Shown here: positions 34,158 through 44,415 of the stretch, one piece after another | How the letters are laid out: each line of letters begins with the position of its first letter | How positions within the stretch are numbered: position 1 is the stretch's first letter | Assembly: GCF_001278075.1 (NCBI RefSeq) | Contig: NZ_CP011340.1 | Location: forward strand, 6,569,501-6,633,500 | Origin: Streptomyces pristinaespiralis | Lineage (GTDB): Bacteria; Actinomycetota; Actinomycetes; Streptomycetales; Streptomycetaceae | DNA: 64,000 nt | Reading direction: 5' to 3' | Notes under the pieces: model-generated | Database searches by the model: none | Told to the model about the DNA's origin: nothing | What the model saw: the letters and a program-made list of their open reading frames with translations, nothing else | Position numbers and translations under genes: made by a program

Positions 34158-35381
34158 TTACACCGTGGCCGGACGGGGCGACTCGGGCTCGGCCGGCGCC
34201 GGGATGGTGGCCTTCAGTTCGCCGGCGGGCGGCGGGGTGACGGCCGCGATGGCGGTCGTGACGACGCCCGCGGGCTCCTCCTCCACGTCGTTGACGTTGG
34301 TGTGGTCGACGACCTGGCGGCGCGAGATGAACCAGATCGCGACGCAGGAGGCGACGAGGAAGACGGCGACGGCCGCGACACCCCAGTCACCCTGCTTGGT
34401 GACGTACTCGGAGGCCGCCGCGACGAGACCGGCGGCCGGCAGGGTCAGACCCCAGGCCACGAACATCCGGGTGGCGGTGGACCAGCGGACCACACCGCCC
34501 TTGCGGCCGAGCCCGGCGCCCATGACGGCACCGGAGCACGAGTGCGTCGTCGAGAGCGAGAAGCCGAGGTTGGAGGAGGCGAGGATCACGCTGGCCGCGC
34601 TGGTCTGGGCGGCGAAGCCCTGCTGCGGCTGGAGGTCGGTGAGGCCCTTGCCCATGGTGCGGATGATGCGCCAGCCGCCGAGGTAGGTGCCGAGCGCGAT
34701 CGCCACACCGGCCGAGACGATGACCCACAGCGGAGGGTTGGAACCGGGGGCGACCACATTGCCGGCCACCAGGGCCAGCGTGATGATGCCCATCGTCTTC
34801 TGGGCGTCGTTGGTGCCGTGCGCCAGGGAGACGAGGCCCGCGGAGGCGATCTGTCCGGCGCGGTAGCCCTTGGCCGTGGCCTTCGGGTCCGTGTTCTTGC
34901 CGATCTTGTACGTCAGCCGGGCCGCCAGCATCGCGGCGAGACCGGCCACGACGGGCGCGGCGACGGCCGGGATCAGGACCTTGGTGACGACGACGCCGCC
35001 GTTGACGCCGCCGAAGCCGACCGAGGCGACCGTGGCGCCGATCAGACCGCCCATGAGGGCGTGCGACGAGCTGGACGGCAGGCCCACCAGCCAGGTGAGC
35101 AGGTTCCACAGGATGGCGCCGACGAGCGCCGCGAAGATGACTTCAGGGGTGATGCCTGATTCGTCGACCAGTCCACTGGAGATCGTCTTGGCGACCTCCA
35201 CGGAGAGAAAAGCGCCGACGAGGTTCAGAACGGCGGACATGGCCACCGCGGTTTTGGGCTTCAGAGCGCCGGTCGAGATGGTCGTCGCCATCGCGTTGGC
35301 GGTGTCGTGGAAACCGTTCGTGAAATCGAACACGAGAGCTGTCACGATCACAATCGCGAGCAGCAGTGTGATGTGTTCCAT
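34158..35381 (-). CDS. pit: PiT family low-affinity inorganic phosphate transporter
   Basis: 407-residue multi-pass transporter coupling phosphate (as metal-phosphate) to proton entry. The duplicated PiT signatures are DFTNGFHDTANAMATTIS near the N-terminus and SLAHGTNDAQKTMGI in the second half. The C-terminal 35 residues are a soluble Pro/Glu-rich tail. A PHO box upstream (35429-35450) implies control by PhoP. Cotranscribed with the small membrane protein gene. Confidence 0.94.
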   Translation of the reverse strand: MEHITLLLAIVIVTALVFDFTNGFHDTANAMATTISTGALKPKTAVAMSAVLNLVGAFLSVEVAKTISSGLVDESGITPEVIFAALVGAILWNLLTWLVGLPSSSSHALMGGLIGATVASVGFGGVNGGVVVTKVLIPAVAAPVVAGLAAMLAARLTYKIGKNTDPKATAKGYRAGQIASAGLVSLAHGTNDAQKTMGIITLALVAGNVVAPGSNPPLWVIVSAGVAIALGTYLGGWRIIRTMGKGLTDLQPQQGFAAQTSAASVILASSNLGFSLSTTHSCSGAVMGAGLGRKGGVVRWSTATRMFVAWGLTLPAAGLVAAASEYVTKQGDWGVAAVAVFLVASCVAIWFISRRQVVDHTNVNDVEEEPAGVVTTAIAAVTPPPAGELKATIPAPAEPESPRPATV

Positions 35382-35428
35382 TTACCCAGGCAATCGTTTG
35401 ACGTCATTGACGCGAGGACCGTAAGCAA

Positions 35429-35450
35429 CCTGGATGAACGGAAGGTGAAC
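35429..35450 (-). promoter_or_regulatory. PHO box (PhoP binding site) of pit
   Basis: Two adjacent 11-nt direct repeat units on the minus strand, GTTCACCTTCC (35450-35440) and GTTCATCCAGG (35439-35429), match the Streptomyces PHO-box unit. A weaker third unit may follow. It lies about 48-70 nt upstream of the pit ATG, where PhoP would act on the promoter under phosphate limitation. Confidence 0.82.
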
Positions 35451-35591
35451 TGGGTCGGGCGTTGCGGTGTCCCCAAGTGGTGCCGGCTGATTCCGCTTGT
35501 CCGTTTTCGAACCCCCGCGGCGCTCCACGCAGCCACTCGAACACCCTCCGTGTCCCCGTGCCCGGCGGCCCCGCCTGACAGGATCGCGGGC

Positions 35592-36257
35592 ATGACTGAT
35601 GAGGCGCGGCAGAGCGCGGTCGAACGCGCATGGCGGGAACTCGTGGACACCGCCCGCAGAACGGCGGCGGAAGGCCTGGTGGTGGGCACCTCCGGCAACG
35701 TCTCCGTACGGGTCGGCGACCTGATCCTCGTCACCCCGAGCGGAGTCCCCTACGACCGGCTCACCCCGCAGGACACCGTCGCCGTCGACCTCGACGGCAG
35801 ACAGGTCCTCGGCGACCTGCGGCCCACCAGCGAGCTGCCGCTCCACCTCGCGGTCCACCGCCGTACCGACGCCCTCGCCGTCGTGCACACGCACGCCGTG
35901 CACGCCACCGCGGTGTCCACGCTCGTCCCCGAGCTGCCACCGGTCCACTACATGACCGCGGCCCTCGGGGGCCCGGTCCGCGTCGCGGCCTACGCCCTGT
36001 ACGGCACGGAGGAACTGGCCCGGAACATGCTCCACGCCCTGCGCGACCGCACGGCCTGCCTCCTCCAGAACCACGGGACGGTCACCTACGGCGCGACCCT
36101 GTCAGCGGCGTACGACCGCACGGCCCAGCTCGAATGGATGTGCCGCCTCTGGCTGACTGCCTCCTCCGTCCCGGGCCGCACCCCGACACTCCTCTCGGAT
36201 CCCCAGCTCGCGGAGGCCGCCCGCCGGCTCCACACCTACGGCCAACCCCCCGCTTAG
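35592..36257 (+). CDS. Class II aldolase/adducin family protein
   Basis: 221-residue zinc aldolase of the L-fuculose-/ribulose-phosphate aldolase family. Visible are the phosphate loop (VVGTSGNVSVRVGDLILVTP), the catalytic Glu region (TSELPLHLAVHRR), zinc ligands in AVVHTHAVHATAVS and the late His in LLQNHGTVTYGATL. The ATG at 35592 begins MTDEARQSAVERAWREL; upstream sequence does not resemble the family. The sugar-phosphate substrate is unknown. Confidence 0.87.
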   Translation: MTDEARQSAVERAWRELVDTARRTAAEGLVVGTSGNVSVRVGDLILVTPSGVPYDRLTPQDTVAVDLDGRQVLGDLRPTSELPLHLAVHRRTDALAVVHTHAVHATAVSTLVPELPPVHYMTAALGGPVRVAAYALYGTEELARNMLHALRDRTACLLQNHGTVTYGATLSAAYDRTAQLEWMCRLWLTASSVPGRTPTLLSDPQLAEAARRLHTYGQPPA

Positions 36258-36859
36258 CCCCTGAGCCGCCCTCCCCGAAACCGGTCCAGGCCCCCGACCC
36301 CGACGGTCTTCGGCAGTGCCGTTCCAGTCCTATGGCCCGGGGGTTCCACTTCCGGCTCAACCGGCGGCCCACTCCGGCGCGGGCGACGAGGTCGGCAGAG
36401 CCGGTGGCAGCCGGCTCTGCCGGCGGCTCCGGCGGCGCTCGGTGGTCGGTCCCTGCCTGAGGGCGTCGGCTTCGGCGGCGGGCCCGCCTCCGCCGGCGGC
36501 TCCGCGCTCCGTGGGCAGTACCAGCTCCGTCGGTGGGCCCGGCCCTGCCGCCGGCCCCCAGCACCCCGCCGGGCTGCGGCTCCGGCCCGGCCGGGGCGGG
36601 GTGGGCGGCGAGAGCCTCCTCCGCGCGGAGGTATGTCCTGCCCCGCCGGCGATCGAGGCGCGGGGGTACGGCTGCGGAGCCCCGGAACACCGCGTGCAGC
36701 ACGGTCGCGGGTGGGGGCGCAGGCCTGCCCCCGTGCGAGGAGAGCGGGTCCCCACAGCCGCCGGGCCGTAGATGAGGGCCGGGGAACACCCCGCGGCGTC
36801 GCAACACGCCCGGCCCCGCCCACTGGCCCCCTCCCGCACCCGCCCCGACACTGGTACAC
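36258..36859. repeat. 602-nt gene-free, GC-rich stretch with interspersed repeat copy
   Basis: No convincing coding region. It is rich in GCCGGCGGC-type palindromic tracts. At 36645-36665 it carries GCCGGCGATCGAGGCGCGGGG, one mismatch from 43530-43550, so it is a degenerate copy of an intergenic repeat also found after the enoyl-CoA hydratase gene. It probably forms several hairpins. Confidence 0.5.
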
Positions 36860-37981
36860 GTGCGTCCCGCTACAGCGACGGCAGCGGCCGTCACCACCCT
36901 GATCGGAGTCGGCGCGGCCGCGGTCGCGGCCGGCCGCTACGCGAGCCACGCGGCCCTGCGGGCGGCCAGGCCCCTGCCCGGCGACCCCCGGCTCACCGTC
37001 CACGGCACGCCCCCCGGCGCCGTCGTCCTGACCCGCAGCCTGGCCTCGCTGCGCCCCGGCACGTACGGGCTGGAAGGGTCCGGTGTCCACGCGGTCGTGG
37101 GGGAGGTGCTCGGCGGCGTCCCGCACGACGCGGACACGGTCGTGCGCCGCCTGGTGCGCGTCACCGAGGGTGCACTGGAGCCCGGCACCAAGGTGCGGCT
37201 CACTCCGCAGGTGCACCGGGGCGACCCGGCCGGAGCGCTCGGCATAGAGCACTCCGAGGTCCTCGTCCCGGGCGAACTCGGCGCGCTTCCCGCCTGGTTC
37301 GTGCCCGGCCCGCGCTCCACCTGGGTCATCGCCGTGCACGGGCTCGGCACCACCCGGGAACACACCATGAACGTGCTGGGCCTCCTGCACACCCTCCAGT
37401 TCCCGGTGCTGTCCCTCGCCTACCGGGGGGACTCCGGCGCCCCACGGCCCCCGGACGGGCTGGGCCACCTCGGCGACTCCGAGTGGCGCGACCTCGACGC
37501 CGCCGTCCGTCACGCCGTGCGCTACGGCGCCGAGCGCGTCATCCTCCACGGCTGGTCCGTCGGCGCCTCCATGGCGCTCCACGCGGCCGCCAACTCCGGT
37601 CTGCGGGACCGGATCAGCGGCGTCGTCCTCGACTCGCCGGTCCTCGAGTGGGAGGCCACGGTGCGCGCACTGGCCGCCGCCCGCAGGACCCCTGCCCCGT
37701 TGCTCCCGCTCGCGGTCCGCGCCGCCCAGGGCCGTACCGGAGCGCACGGTGACCGCCTCGCAGAGGCCGGAGACCCGCGGTCGCTGACCGTCCCGACGCT
37801 GATCTACCACGGCCCCGACGACACCCTGGCGCCCTGGCGCGGCTCGCGCCAACTCGCCGCCCGCCGCCCCGATCTGGTCACCCTCCACACGGTCGCGCGG
37901 GCACCGCACGCCGCGATGTGGAACGCCGACCCGAAGGGGTACGAAGAGGTCCTCCGGCGGTTCCTCACCCCCCTCATGTGA
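36860..37981 (+). CDS. Alpha/beta hydrolase, membrane- or secretion-linked
   Basis: 373 residues. An N-terminal hydrophobic segment (TATAAAVTTLIGVGAAAVAA) may anchor or export it. The hydrolase core shows the oxyanion stretch WVIAVHGLGTTREHT, the nucleophile elbow ILHGWSVGASMALHAA (GWSVG), Asp in LIYHGPDDTLAP and His in RAPHAAMWN. The catalytic triad is therefore complete. The GTG at 36860 is taken as start. The substrate cannot be predicted. Confidence 0.83.
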   Translation: MRPATATAAAVTTLIGVGAAAVAAGRYASHAALRAARPLPGDPRLTVHGTPPGAVVLTRSLASLRPGTYGLEGSGVHAVVGEVLGGVPHDADTVVRRLVRVTEGALEPGTKVRLTPQVHRGDPAGALGIEHSEVLVPGELGALPAWFVPGPRSTWVIAVHGLGTTREHTMNVLGLLHTLQFPVLSLAYRGDSGAPRPPDGLGHLGDSEWRDLDAAVRHAVRYGAERVILHGWSVGASMALHAAANSGLRDRISGVVLDSPVLEWEATVRALAAARRTPAPLLPLAVRAAQGRTGAHGDRLAEAGDPRSLTVPTLIYHGPDDTLAPWRGSRQLAARRPDLVTLHTVARAPHAAMWNADPKGYEEVLRRFLTPLM

Positions 37982-38071
37982 CGCGTGTACGACCCGCTCG
38001 GGACGGCCGTCCCGAGCCGCCCGCCAGGTTCCGTTTGGGCTTTCGGGCCGTCAACGGGAAGACTGCACCCC

Positions 38072-39460
38072 GTGACGTCCCGAAAGCCTGATGAGCAATT
38101 GGCGCGCAACTCCAGACTCCGTCTTGTCCGCTCGCGGTCACTGGCCACCGCGGGACGGGCCGTGACGGCCCGGCGGACCCGTCCCGCGCCGCGGCCTCCG
38201 GAGGGCACACCCGCCCCGGCCGAGCTCGCGCGCCAGGCGCGGGCCGTCCTCGCCGACGCCGCCCGCATCGCCCGCTGGGCGGCCGCCGACCACGACCTCG
38301 GCACCACACCGCTCGGGGTCGGCGCCCAGGAACGGGCCGCCGCCGCACTGGGCCTGACCATGGACGGGGTGCGGGCCGGCTGGGACCGCGCCCGTCTCGC
38401 AGGTCTCGTCGAACTGCACGGCGACACGGTCCGCCCCGGCTGGCGGCTGCGTGCCTGGGACCGCGACGACATGGCCGTGCTCCGCGGCTGGGTCGCCCTC
38501 TTCGACGCCTGGTCCCTGATCCACCCCGCCCCCGGCGACGTCGCACCCGCGGCGGTCGCCGAGGTGGTCGAGGCGGTGCCCCAGGTGCTCTCCCTCCTCC
38601 AGCTGTCGGCCGGCCCCGTGCTCACGCCCGCTCTGCTCGACCTGCTCCAGCAGCGCGTCGCCGAGCTCCGCGAGGAACGCTGCGAGGTCCCCTACGGCGC
38701 CCCGCCCGAACCGCCGACCGGATCGGGCACCGAAGAGGCCCCCGTCGCCGCCCTCCTCGACTGGGCGCTCGAGGGCCTGTCCGCCGTCGGCGCCCTGACC
38801 CTCGAACACGGCCAGGCGACCCTCACGCCGCTCGGCAACTGGGCGGTCTGGGTCAAGCTGGAGCAGATCTGCGTCGCCGCCCAGAGCCCCGCGGGCAACA
38901 TCGAGCAGTCCGCGGAGGACATGCTCCGGGGCTGCGCCCGCCTCACCCCCGGCCCGGCCCGCGCCGAGTACCGCGCGTGGCTCGCGGCACGCACCGTCTC
39001 CAGCGCCGTCGGCGAACTGCTCACCGTGGCCCGCGGCGAGGACGCCCTGCTGCGCGGCCTCGCCTTCGAGGCGCTGCGCGTGGTCGGCGCGCCCGCAGAG
39101 ACCGAGATCCGAGCGGCCGCCGCCGAACCGTCCCTTCGCCCTTACGCCTTGCTGTGGCTCGCCGAGCACGAGGGCGCGGACCCGGAGGACGCGGCCGACG
39201 TCCTCACCCGCGAGGAAGCGACCTGGCTGTGGGTGGACACCGCGGCGGCCGTCGCGGACCACGGGGAGCCGCAGCTGCTGCTCCGCCATCTCGATTCCGC
39301 TGTGCAGGGCACGGTCCCCGCGCTGCTCGAGGCGGTCCGGGCGGGCGGCCATCCCCGTACGGTCCAGGTCCTGGTCGCCCTGGCAGCGGCGCACCCGGAC
39401 CCGGCCCTGGCCAAGGCGGTACGCAGGGCCGCGTTCCAGGTGCACACCGGCGGCGTCTGA
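38072..39460 (+). CDS. Conserved hypothetical protein, alpha-helical
   Basis: About 462 residues, soluble, Ala/Leu/Glu-rich and largely helical. Residues about 90-160 could hold a winged-helix-like region (ERAAAALGLTMDGVRAGWDR, ARLAGLVELHGDTVRPGW); the C-terminal 150 residues look like HEAT-type helical repeats. The GTG at 38072 (VTSRKPDEQLARNSRLRL) follows a weak GGGAAG site. No domain was recognised with certainty and no operon partner is evident. Confidence 0.7.
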   Translation: MTSRKPDEQLARNSRLRLVRSRSLATAGRAVTARRTRPAPRPPEGTPAPAELARQARAVLADAARIARWAAADHDLGTTPLGVGAQERAAAALGLTMDGVRAGWDRARLAGLVELHGDTVRPGWRLRAWDRDDMAVLRGWVALFDAWSLIHPAPGDVAPAAVAEVVEAVPQVLSLLQLSAGPVLTPALLDLLQQRVAELREERCEVPYGAPPEPPTGSGTEEAPVAALLDWALEGLSAVGALTLEHGQATLTPLGNWAVWVKLEQICVAAQSPAGNIEQSAEDMLRGCARLTPGPARAEYRAWLAARTVSSAVGELLTVARGEDALLRGLAFEALRVVGAPAETEIRAAAAEPSLRPYALLWLAEHEGADPEDAADVLTREEATWLWVDTAAAVADHGEPQLLLRHLDSAVQGTVPALLEAVRAGGHPRTVQVLVALAAAHPDPALAKAVRRAAFQVHTGGV

Positions 39461-39494
39461 CCCCGGCGGGCCACGACCGCGGGGGCGGTGGGGT

Positions 39495-39902
39495 CTACGA
39501 GGCCTCCGCCGCCCCCGGTGTGTACGTGCCGAAACTCCAGATGTGTCCCTCGAGATCGCGGACCATGTAGTCGCGGGAGCCGTAGTCCTGGTCGGTGGGC
39601 GGCATCACGATGTCGGCGCCGTGCTCCACCGCTCTGCCGTGGTGGGCGTCGACGTCGTCGACATGGACGAACACCCCCGTCGGCCCGGCGCCCTCCATGA
39701 GCTTGTCGAACTGGCTGCCGGTGCCCTTGCTGCCCAGCATCACCATGCCGTTGCCGTAGGTGAGCTCGGCATGGACCACGCCGCCGTCCTCGTTCTCGTA
39801 CACCGCGTGTTCGGCGAAGCCGAAGGCCTCGGTGAGCTGTCTGATCGCGGCCTTGGCGTCCGCGTACAACAGGGTCGGACAGATGCTCGGCGACTGAGGC
39901 AT
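39495..39902 (-). CDS. VOC (glyoxalase/bleomycin-resistance) family protein
   Basis: 135 residues with two beta-alpha-beta-beta-beta modules of the VOC fold. The N-terminal module (PTLLYADAKAAIRQLTEAFG, FAEHAVYENEDGGVVHAELT) and the C-terminal one (VFVHVDDVDAHHGRAVEHGA, YMVRDLEGHIWSFGTY) are clear. The ATG at 39902 begins MPQSPSICPTLLYADA. It resembles PhnB-type members of unknown substrate. It converges with the preceding gene. Confidence 0.85.
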   Translation of the reverse strand: MPQSPSICPTLLYADAKAAIRQLTEAFGFAEHAVYENEDGGVVHAELTYGNGMVMLGSKGTGSQFDKLMEGAGPTGVFVHVDDVDAHHGRAVEHGADIVMPPTDQDYGSRDYMVRDLEGHIWSFGTYTPGAAEAS

Positions 39903-40251
39903 CCCGATCGCTCCCTCACTTGCTCGACGACTCGGATGTGATCTGCGTCTCAGTCTGGCACCCGCCACCGACAACGGGCCTCAGCGGAACGTGTCGCGCG
40001 GCGGCAGGACGTCCCCGGGCCGGTGAGGTGGCGGGACCGGCACCGCGGCCCCGCACGGCCCGCCGCCTCCGCCGCGCCGTGGCCCCGCACGGCGCACCGC
40101 GGGCCTCCCGGGCCGCCGTCCGGCGGCGGAAAAACACTTGCACGGTCCCGTTAGACTGGGCCGTATGGCAATTCTCCTTGTGCATTAGACGGCGTAGAAG
40201 CGTCTGCAGCCCGTCCCTTCCGCCGTCCATACCGCCCTGGAGTTTTCCCCC
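39903..40251. promoter_or_regulatory. 349-nt region upstream of the ABC-F gene
   Basis: GC-rich without a gene, except near its end: a -10-like TAGACT at 40152-40157 followed by a 7-codon frame at 40165-40188. The long untranslated leader that follows (about 63 nt to the ABC-F GTG) suggests attenuation-type control. Confidence 0.45.
40165..40188 (+). CDS. Seven-codon leaderless frame upstream of ABC-F gene
   Basis: Reads MAILLVH then TAG. Its ATG lies exactly 7 nt after a TAGACT -10 hexamer, the spacing expected for a leaderless transcript in actinobacteria, and it has no ribosome-binding site. It may be a leader peptide sensing ribosome stalling. Small enough to be chance. Confidence 0.4.
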   Translation: MAILLVH

Positions 40252-41850
<1,599 letters not shown>

Positions 41851-41889
41851 GGCCCTGCGACGGGTTCCGGCAGAGCGCCGGAATCCGTC

Positions 41890-41951
41890 GATCCACCCCT
41901 CTACGATCTTCGTATGGATCTCCGCATGGATCATTCGGCCTACAAGTGATC
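41890..41951. promoter_or_regulatory. Array of GATC sites upstream of gbn
   Basis: Five GATC tetramers at 41890, 41905, 41917, 41929 and 41948, three of them at 12-nt steps inside repeats of the type (G/C)(T/C)ATGGATC. They lie about 290-350 nt before the gene for the GATC-binding protein Gbn, suggesting self-binding. A further GATC lies at 42194. The 41851-42236 interval holds no other gene. Confidence 0.65.
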
Positions 41952-42236
41952 CATCATCTGTGTGAGGGCGTCTCGTATTGCGGCGTGGCGACTGGTGGAC
42001 CCCCATCGGCGGCGCCCCGGCGGACGCCTCTCCTTCCGGCGGCTCTGAGCTGGCCTTTTCCGTAGCGGGCCGTGAATGCGTGGATCAAGTACCGATCGGA
42101 ATGTGGCATTCCGTTCATGGTGGCCTCCTGGCGCACCCCAAAGCGTTCCGTACTGACCTTGTCGAATGGGTGGCCAGGACGCCCGGGAGGGGTGATCATG
42201 AGAAGTCCAGAGCGCACTTCCCATGAGGAGGCACGG

Positions 42237-42458
42237 GTGGCCGAGACTCTGAAGAAGGGCAGCCGGGTTACCGGCGCCGCGCGCGACAAGCTCGCGGCAG
42301 ACCTGAAGAAGAAGTACGACTCCGGTGCAAGCATCCGGGCGCTGGCCGAAGAGACCGGTCGGTCCTACGGATTCGTCCACCGGATGCTCAGTGAGTCCGG
42401 AGTCGTCCTGCGGGGACGTGGCGGAGCGACGCGAGGCAAGAAGGCCGCTTCGGCCTGA
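42237..42458 (+). CDS. gbn: GATC-binding nucleoid-associated protein Gbn
   Basis: 73-residue helix-turn-helix protein (VAETLKKGSRVTGAARDKLA, SIRALAEETGRSYGFVHRML, ending in a basic GRGGATRGKKAASA tail). From memory it matches S. coelicolor SCO1839/Gbn in both sequence and length: an actinobacterial nucleoid-associated protein that bends DNA at GATC-containing sites. The GTG at 42237 has GAGGAG 6 nt upstream; upstream ATG codons in frame are not supported. The GATC array before the gene fits autobinding. Confidence 0.9.
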   Translation: MAETLKKGSRVTGAARDKLAADLKKKYDSGASIRALAEETGRSYGFVHRMLSESGVVLRGRGGATRGKKAASA

Positions 42459-42607
42459 CGGTCCCGTCGACGAGGCTGCTCCTCCGGTTCATCGGTACCT
42501 ACGGTGACCACCTGGTCGGTCCTACGGCCGGCCGGGCGGTTACTGTGCAGTAGCTTACCTTCTTGACTCGAAGGCCGAGCCAGACTGCACCGAACCGGAG
42601 GCGCCTC

Positions 42608-43399
42608 ATGACTTCGCTCGACCCTGTACTCGACAAGGACGGCGTACGGCTCACCGTCGAAGACGCGGTTGCCACGGTGACCTTGACGAACCCGGACAAG
42701 CGCAACGCCCAGAACTTCGCGCTGTGGCGGGCGTTGGCGCAGGCGGGACGGTCACTGCCCGGCAGCGTGCGGATCGTCGTGCTGCGCGGCGAAGGCAAGT
42801 CCTTCTCCGCGGGCCTCGACCGGCAGGCTTTCACACCGGAGGGCTTCGACGGCGAGCCGTCCTTCATCGACCTGGCTCGCGGCACCGACGCGGAGATCGA
42901 CGCGTCCATCGCCGAGTTCCAGGAGGCGTTCACCTGGTGGCGCCGCAACGACATCATCTCCATCGCGGCCGTACAGGGCCATGCGATCGGAGCCGGCTTC
43001 CAGCTCGCCCTCGCCTGCGACCTCCGGGTCGTCGCGCAGGACGTGCAGTTCGCCATGCGCGAGACCGCCCTCGGACTCGTGCCCGACCTCACCGGCACGC
43101 ACCCCCTGGTGTCGCTCGTCGGATACGCCCGCGCGCTCGAGATCTGCGCGACCGGCCGTTTCGTCCACGCGGAAGAGGCCGAGCGCACGGGCCTCGCCAA
43201 CCTCGTCGTCCCCGGCGAGGAACTAGACGCCGCGGTACGCGACCTGTCCGCGGCGCTGCTCGCCGCGCCCCGGGACGCGGTGAACGAGACGAAGGCACTG
43301 CTGCGGGGAGCGGCGGGCCGCTCGTACGACGAACAGCGCGCGGCAGAACGCGCCGCGCAGGGCAGGCGCCTGCGCGACCTCGCGGGCCTCGCGGACTGA
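42608..43399 (+). CDS. Enoyl-CoA hydratase/isomerase family protein
   Basis: 263-residue crotonase-fold protein. The CoA/oxyanion blocks are VVLRGEGKSFSAGLDRQAF near residue 60 and AVQGHAIGAGFQLALACDLR near 125. The usual catalytic Glu position near 145-155 reads MRETALGLVPDLTGTHPL, where E is present and Asp takes the second position. The ATG at 42608 has GGAGG six bases upstream. It likely acts on acyl-CoA in fatty-acid degradation. Confidence 0.88.
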   Translation: MTSLDPVLDKDGVRLTVEDAVATVTLTNPDKRNAQNFALWRALAQAGRSLPGSVRIVVLRGEGKSFSAGLDRQAFTPEGFDGEPSFIDLARGTDAEIDASIAEFQEAFTWWRRNDIISIAAVQGHAIGAGFQLALACDLRVVAQDVQFAMRETALGLVPDLTGTHPLVSLVGYARALEICATGRFVHAEEAERTGLANLVVPGEELDAAVRDLSAALLAAPRDAVNETKALLRGAAGRSYDEQRAAERAAQGRRLRDLAGLAD

Positions 43400-43440
43400 C
43401 GCAACCGGGCTCCGCCCGGACCGGCACCGCGCTGCACGCG

Positions 43441-43560
43441 GCGTCCTCGAACGCCGGACGGGCCGGCATCGCCGGTGCGCCGGATCCAGCCCGTCGGCGG
43501 AGACGACCCGGGCCTTCCGGGCGACCCCCGCCGGCGTTCGAGGCGCGGGGCGCCGCCCCG
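43441..43560. repeat. Two inverted copies of a Streptomyces intergenic repeat
   Basis: TCCTCGAACGCCGGACGGGCC near 43444-43464 and, in opposite orientation, GCCGGCGTTCGAGGCGCGGGG at 43530-43550, the latter one base from a copy at 36645-36665. They resemble the dispersed CCGGCGTTTGAGGAC-type element common between Streptomyces genes. The pair could fold into a long hairpin after the hydratase gene. Confidence 0.55.
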
Positions 43561-43651
43561 GCGCCCCGCGCCACCCGCGCTGCGCGGTGGACGGGTCCGG
43601 GCGGAGCCCGGTCACGGGAAGAGGCGGGGAGGGGGCAGCGCCGCGCAGCGG

Positions 43652-44323
43652 TCAAGCCGTCGCGGTGATCACGACCGTCACCGCACGGTCCTCCTCCAGC
43701 ACCCCCGCCACCACCCTCCGTACCGCCCGCGCCACGTCCAGCGCGCGGTGCCCCTCCGCCGTGGCGAGTTCCACGCGGACGTGGTCCGGTGCGTGATGGA
43801 CCGCCGCGCCCAGCGTCCCCGTCAGGTGTGCCACGCCCACCGTCGCGGCCGCGGCCGTGCCCACCGGTTCGGAGGGTTCGACGGCCGCCGGGGCTCCGGG
43901 CGCCGCGCGTTCCTCGGGTGCCGCGTCCAGAAGAGCGTCGACCCGCAGATCGACCACCGTGACCGTGAGGCCCAGTTCCTCCGCCGCCGCGTCGAACAAC
44001 GCCGCCCGCAGCGCCGCGGTGAGCGCCGGAATCGGTTCTGTGAGGTCCCAGACCGACACCCCCGCGTCGATGCGCAGCGGGCCCGGCCACAGGGCGGCCG
44101 GTGGCATGGGCGCGGTCGGGGGCTCCGCCGCCTCCGGGTCCGCCAGGGACACCCTGACGTCGTTCAGGGCCGCCGACGGCACCGACTCCGCCGCACGGCG
44201 AAGGACCGCCGCGGCGGCCGATTCCGACAGCCACGCAGCGTCCGCCGGGCCGCCGAGGGGGAGAAGTCTGCCGAGGCCCAGCGCACCGCGTACCCGCCGC
44301 AGAACCGCATCCGAAGTGGTCAT
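43652..44323 (-). CDS. Conserved protein beside Asp23 cluster (P10-like annotation family)
   Basis: 223 residues, Ala/Val-rich, with two Asp23-like alpha/beta stretches (LRIDAGVSVWDLTEPIPALT and VRVELATAEGHRALDVARAV). The first half starts MTTSDAVLRRVRGALGLGRL. Comparable genes are often labelled nucleopolyhedrovirus P10-like, which says nothing about function. It is divergent from the Asp23 operon and probably belongs to the same envelope system. Confidence 0.7.
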   Translation of the reverse strand: MTTSDAVLRRVRGALGLGRLLPLGGPADAAWLSESAAAAVLRRAAESVPSAALNDVRVSLADPEAAEPPTAPMPPAALWPGPLRIDAGVSVWDLTEPIPALTAALRAALFDAAAEELGLTVTVVDLRVDALLDAAPEERAAPGAPAAVEPSEPVGTAAAATVGVAHLTGTLGAAVHHAPDHVRVELATAEGHRALDVARAVRRVVAGVLEEDRAVTVVITATA

Positions 44324-44415
44324 TCGTCCAGCCTGCCGCATCCCTGGCGCGAATGTGGGCAAGGGCACCTAATGTGGGCAACGGGGCCGTCACCCGCCCG
44401 GAAAGGACCACGGCG

